DNA of 24,097 nt from the NCBI GenBank assembly GCA_045586595.1, contig JAZNAQ010000040.1:1-24097 (forward strand), in the 5' to 3' direction. The notes beneath the pieces were generated by a model. It was not told the origin of the DNA, did not search any database, and saw only the letters and a program-made list of their open reading frames with translations. The position numbers and the translations under genes were made by a program. Shown here one piece after another: positions 21,040-24,097 of the stretch (position 1 is its first letter; the number at the start of each line of letters is the position of its first letter). This stretch comes from SIG480 sp045586595 (lineage in GTDB: Bacteria; Bacillota; Clostridia; Oscillospirales; JAAYXM01).

Positions 21040-21960
21040 TTAAAATTGAGTGTAAATTTGTTTGTAACTTTCGTTTGGTGAATAAATAAACTCGTCGATA
21101 TGTTCACCATCAAAATAATAGTCAAACACATTATCATTAGGTGTGTCAAAGCTATCAATTATAATTAGCTTTATTTTCATTTTTTCAGGTATTATGCTTT
21201 TTATATAAACACTTGCGCTTTGTCCTACACGAACATTTTCTTTTGGCTCGGCAAGGCCTGCAAGATTAGGCGCAAGCTCTACAAAAATACCATAATTTTC
21301 TATACTTCGCACTACACCTGATACCGTCTGCCCTTGCGAAAACTTCGCCGCATTTTGTTGCCAGGTGCCTAAAAGCTCTTTGTGAGATAACGTGATTTTA
21401 TTATCATCATCTATTCCTTTAATAATTGCACGTATCTTGTCGCCAACAAAAAATCTATCTTTCGGATGAGTAATGCGCGATACGCTTATTGCATCGATAG
21501 GAAGCAGTGCAATATTGCCACAACCCACGTCACAAAAAGCACCAAAGGTTTCAAGATGAGTTATGCGCGCGTCTATAATATCGCCTGCTATTAGATTATC
21601 TATTATGTATGTCAGACATTTTTCCTGCGCTATTCTGCGAGATAAAATTGCCTGAGTTTTTCCGTAAATATCACTTTTTATCTCCCTTACAACGAAGCAT
21701 ACCGCCCTACCCACACGTGAAATAAGGGCGATGTCACGGGTTTTGCCGTCTTTAATACCAATGGCACCCTCATCGCGCGGTATTATGCCCTTCATTATGC
21801 CAAGATCTACTATAAGATTATGCTCGGCATCACACATTACAACGTTGGCTTCAAGAATTTTTTCGGTAAGAATTGCCTGTTGCAGCATTGATTCACTTGC
21901 TAAGTATTTTTTGTTTTCGTCGGTTGCTATAAGCGTACCTTCGGGATAATAATCTTTCAT
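21040..21960 (-). CDS. S1 RNA-binding-domain protein (RpsA-like, three S1 modules)
   Basis: A 306-residue protein with three S1-type OB folds, at about 33-110, 124-193 and 209-266. The second is the clearest: AGDIIDARITHLETFGAFCDVGCGNIALLPIDAIS, then VGDKIRAIIKGIDDDNKITLSHKELLGTW. The third has GQTVSGVVRSIENYGIFVELAPNLAGLAEP. The first is diverged and lacks the FGAF core. It resembles the S1-like proteins of Clostridia that stand in for or supplement ribosomal protein S1, so RNA binding at the ribosome is likely but unproven. The ATG at 21960 is chosen because AAAGGCGAG lies 6 bases before it; the ATG 30 bases upstream has no ribosome site. The gene is AT-richer than those to its left. Confidence 0.82.
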   Translation of the reverse strand: MKDYYPEGTLIATDENKKYLASESMLQQAILTEKILEANVVMCDAEHNLIVDLGIMKGIIPRDEGAIGIKDGKTRDIALISRVGRAVCFVVREIKSDIYGKTQAILSRRIAQEKCLTYIIDNLIAGDIIDARITHLETFGAFCDVGCGNIALLPIDAISVSRITHPKDRFFVGDKIRAIIKGIDDDNKITLSHKELLGTWQQNAAKFSQGQTVSGVVRSIENYGIFVELAPNLAGLAEPKENVRVGQSASVYIKSIIPEKMKIKLIIIDSFDTPNDNVFDYYFDGEHIDEFIYSPNESYKQIYTQF

Positions 21961-22036
21961 TTTTATCTCGCCTTTCATATTTTCATACAAAAATATATGA
22001 TTCTAAAAAGATAAAAATGATAAAAGGTTTATATGC

Positions 22037-22069
22037 AAAAAAGATAGCACCCAAATTGAGTGCTATCTT
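22037..22069 (-). terminator. Intrinsic terminator of the small lipoprotein gene
   Basis: AAGATAGCAC pairs with GTGCTATCTT around a 9-base loop, followed by T6 on the minus strand, 12 bases after the stop at 22081. Confidence 0.9.
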
Positions 22070-22080
22070 ACTTTTTAAAA

Positions 22081-22512
22081 CTAAAACCAAACTGCTAAAA
22101 CAGTTCCATCAGAACGAATTATGGCTGTGGGTACAGCTGTATCCCTTTCTGGATCTAAATCTTTTAAAAATGCAACAGCCATCCAAGCGTCATTTTCACT
22201 ATCATAATAAACATCTATCCCGTATTCGGCTGTTACTTCAAATTTTTCGTCTTGCCAAAGCTTTTTTGCGTTTTTGTATAAATCTGTCGCGTTAGTTATT
22301 TTTGATACAGTCTTCCCAAGCGAAAACAATTCTATTTCTTCTTGAAAATCTTGTATATTAAATGCTTTAACATCCGAGATTATAATTTCTGAATCTTTTT
22401 CTATAGTAGACGATTTTTTACTTTCATCTTGCGTATGATTTTTTTGACCACAACCAATTATCGTAATTGTTATTAAGACAACACATATTAGACATAGATG
22501 AATTTTTCTCAT
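22081..22512 (-). CDS. Small lipoprotein, possibly NTF2-like
   Basis: A 143-residue exported lipoprotein of unknown function. The signal peptide ends at lipobox IIGC (C21), followed by a polar Ser/Lys/Glu linker. The mature domain (about 60-143) has a helix LYKNAKKLWQDEKFEV, then strands IDVYYDSENDAWMAVAFL and AIIRSDGTVLAVWF. The order 'helix, YDSENDAW, closing DGTVLAV strand' resembles NTF2-fold immunity-type domains, but this is weak. The ATG at 22512 is chosen because CAGGAGG precedes it and it begins the signal peptide. The gene has its own promoter and a leader of about 110 bases with an attenuator-like fold (see 22542-22610). Confidence 0.72.
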   Translation of the reverse strand: MRKIHLCLICVVLITITIIGCGQKNHTQDESKKSSTIEKDSEIIISDVKAFNIQDFQEEIELFSLGKTVSKITNATDLYKNAKKLWQDEKFEVTAEYGIDVYYDSENDAWMAVAFLKDLDPERDTAVPTAIIRSDGTVLAVWF

Positions 22513-22541
22513 TACATTTACCTCCTGTAAGATTAAAGCGA

Positions 22542-22610
22542 AAAGCGACCTGTAAAAACAGATCGCTTTAAAACACAATAGATTATAAATTCTTAACAGA
22601 CCACGATCTG
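22542..22610 (-). promoter_or_regulatory. Attenuator-like leader of the small lipoprotein gene
   Basis: The leader RNA can form a 12-bp hairpin (22569-22542; arm AAAGCGATCTGT, T4 loop, then UUCGCUUUAAU). An upstream CAGATCG (22610-22604) is exactly complementary to CGATCTG in that hairpin's left arm, so the two pairings exclude each other. It is not a riboswitch class I recognise. Confidence 0.45.
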
Positions 22611-22632
22611 CCACAAATCTTATTACTTGTTT

Positions 22633-22661
22633 AGTATAACACGCTTATGATATATTGTCAA
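22633..22661 (-). promoter_or_regulatory. Promoter of the small lipoprotein gene
   Basis: TTGACA (22656-22661), 17-bp spacer, TATACT (22633-22638) on the minus strand. Confidence 0.85.
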
Positions 22662-22675
22662 TATTAAGGTGTGTC

Positions 22676-23182
22676 TTACTTAACAGTAACTGTACCACTT
22701 TTAAAGGAAACCTCTTTTAATTCACCCTCAATGTTTGAGAAATTGGTTTCTTTATCGAAAGAAATTTTGTATTCTCCGTCATCGGCTGTCGCTTTTACCT
22801 TAAAATTTAAGGTTGCTACCAAGCCATTTTTATCGGTGTTTTTATCATCCATCTGCGTAACGACAATAGCTAATTGACCTTTATTATCATTGTCCTCAGA
22901 AAAATCAAACACTTTACCATTTGAACACGATACGTACTCAAAAGCTGACGCGTCATAGTTAATTATAACCTGTCCACCCCAAACGGCGCTATTACCATCC
23001 ATTGAGAAAGGAAGCTTTACAGTATCACCCGCAAGAGCCGTAGCATCACCAATAGATATCGATATGTTTTTTGGCTCATTATTGCCACTGAAAATAAGGA
23101 TAGCTCCAATAGCAAGAACCACAACAAGTAATACGGATAAGCATATGTATAAGTGTTGTTTTTTAACTTTTCTTTTTCTCAT
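22676..23182 (-). CDS. Membrane-anchored cohesin-domain protein
   Basis: A 168-residue protein with a basic start (MRKRKVKKQ), one hydrophobic segment (about 11-32, LYICLSVLLVVVLAIGAILIF) and one extracellular module. The module (about 38-168) reads as a cohesin domain: ISISIGDATALAGDTVKLPFSM, WGGQVIINYDASAFEYVS, GQLAIVVTQMDD, NGLVATLNFKVKATADDGEYKISFD and a closing strand SGTVTV. Cohesins bind dockerin modules and assemble cellulosomes; single-cohesin proteins also occur outside cellulosomes. There is no dockerin or glycosidase in the window. The anchor is N-terminal, not the usual C-terminal sortase or SLH type, and no signal-peptidase site is obvious. The ATG at 23182 has GAGGGAT 6 bases upstream and lies 1 base after the nucleotidyltransferase stop, so translation is coupled. 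Confidence 0.78.
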   Translation of the reverse strand: MRKRKVKKQHLYICLSVLLVVVLAIGAILIFSGNNEPKNISISIGDATALAGDTVKLPFSMDGNSAVWGGQVIINYDASAFEYVSCSNGKVFDFSEDNDNKGQLAIVVTQMDDKNTDKNGLVATLNFKVKATADDGEYKISFDKETNFSNIEGELKEVSFKSGTVTVK

Positions 23183-23183
23183 A

Positions 23184-24062
23184 TTAAAATCCCTCATACT
23201 CGCCATTATTAATCTTTTCTGTAAGCGCAGTTACAACGCCTTCTTTATCTTCTTTGTATGTAACGCCGTACCAACGGTCCTCGGCAACAAGCACTGCCAC
23301 GTCTTTTTGACCGCGATTGATTACGTTTGAAACAACTGTAGGAAGATAATATTCAACCTTTGGAACGTTAATTTTTTCAGCAAAAAATTCTTTAAGATCA
23401 TTTTCAATGTAATTAAATATATCGGGAGTAAATCCCCACATATTCATTGATACAATGCAGTCGGGTGGCAAATCTACCCAATTTTCATCATCTTCGGTAT
23501 ATTTGCAATCAAGAATTTTTGTGCGTTCTACAACAGCGGTAAGATTGCCGTCTTTTACGTCGCAAATGCCGCGAGAAACAGTGCCATTTTCGGTAAGGGT
23601 ATTTTGTAATCTAAAGCCCACCATACAAAAATCGCCCTTTTGCTCTTTTAGATGGTCATACATTTTTTTATAAGCGCCCTTGCCATAGTAGTCATCGGCA
23701 TTGATAACAGCAAACGGAGTATCAACAACGTTGCGAGCACAGTAAATAGCGTGTGCTGTGCCCCACGGTTTTACACGATCTTCGGGGCAGACAAAACCTT
23801 CAGGCAACATATCAAGCTCTTGAAAAGCGTAATCAACGTCAATCATCTTTTCAATTCTTGAGCCTACAATTTCTTTAAACTCTTTTTCTATTTCGTGCTT
23901 AATAATGAAAACAACCTTGTTAAAGCCTGCTTCCTTTGCATCATAAACCGAAAAATCAATTATTGCTTGACCGCCAGGGCCCACAGGTTCAATTTGTTTT
24001 AGTCCTCCGAATCGGCTACCCATTCCTGCAGCTAGCACTAATAATGTTAAATCTTGATTCAT
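23184..24062 (-). CDS. Sugar-phosphate nucleotidyltransferase
   Basis: A 292-residue enzyme of the NTP-transferase (GT-A-like) family that joins a sugar phosphate to a nucleotide, for cell-surface glycans or sugar activation. The N-terminal nucleotide loop is LAAGMGSRFGGLKQ (10-23), with R17 and K22 as usual phosphate contacts. GTAHAI (101-106) and the metal-binding NADDYYG (121-127) follow. SMNMWGFTPDIFNYIE and VEYYLPTVVSNVI are typical of the C-terminal half. The exact sugar and base are not decided by these motifs; related enzymes often pair with a phosphotransferase gene, which may lie beyond the window edge. AAGGAGATG precedes the ATG. A TATAAA at 24092-24097 could be its -10 box. Confidence 0.88.
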   Translation of the reverse strand: MNQDLTLLVLAAGMGSRFGGLKQIEPVGPGGQAIIDFSVYDAKEAGFNKVVFIIKHEIEKEFKEIVGSRIEKMIDVDYAFQELDMLPEGFVCPEDRVKPWGTAHAIYCARNVVDTPFAVINADDYYGKGAYKKMYDHLKEQKGDFCMVGFRLQNTLTENGTVSRGICDVKDGNLTAVVERTKILDCKYTEDDENWVDLPPDCIVSMNMWGFTPDIFNYIENDLKEFFAEKINVPKVEYYLPTVVSNVINRGQKDVAVLVAEDRWYGVTYKEDKEGVVTALTEKINNGEYEGF

Positions 24063-24097
24063 ACAATCATCTCCTTTATTTTCTGAATCACTTTATA

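Overview
The window is a 24 kb chromosomal segment from a low-to-moderate G+C anaerobic Firmicute, most likely a gut Clostridia of the Oscillospirales/Ruminococcaceae type. Evidence for this: AGGAGG-type ribosome sites and sigma-A promoters with exact 17-bp spacers, an electron-bifurcating Nfn pair, a DnaD plus DnaI/DnaC-type helicase-loader pair, a cohesin module, CCA-encoded tRNAs, and a MITE-like intergenic repeat of a kind I recall from gut clostridia. This is inference; there is no rRNA in the window. I see no prophage, transposase, CRISPR array or large defence system.

Left block (1-5656). On the minus strand lie a DNA polymerase IV cut by the window edge, a 46-residue Asn/Gln-rich micro-protein, tRNA-Ser(UGA), a DUF3048 lipoprotein, a small beta-rich protein and a T7-lysozyme-type amidase. 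A plus-strand pair (PsbP/DUF1795-like lipoprotein and FabG-type short-chain reductase) follows, then a minus-strand TIGR01440/YwlG protein. Strong hairpin terminators separate most units.

Redox and replication block (5712-12347). nfnA-nfnB run on the minus strand from a promoter with a near-perfect Rex-type operator at its start site, so the bifurcating transhydrogenase is probably set by NADH/NAD+. Divergently, dnaD, a dnaI/dnaC-type ATPase, a DacF-type D,D-carboxypeptidase and a lipoprotein form a likely operon.

Metabolic block (12447-19664). A 49-residue peptide gene has its own near-consensus promoter. A highly expressed malic enzyme follows. Then comes a minus-strand purine-salvage operon: xanthine phosphoribosyltransferase, a BMP-type lipoprotein, a double ABC ATPase and two permeases. 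Stacked intercistronic hairpins probably make the binding protein more abundant than the membrane parts. No purine riboswitch is seen.

Right block (19698-24097). A 216-bp MITE-like element and tRNA-Leu(GAG) are followed by minus-strand genes: Mrp/NBP35 Fe-S carrier, an S1-domain protein, a small lipoprotein with an attenuator-like leader, a membrane-anchored cohesin-domain protein, and a sugar-phosphate nucleotidyltransferase translationally coupled to it. From about 21000 to 23200 the DNA is visibly more AT-rich than the rest.
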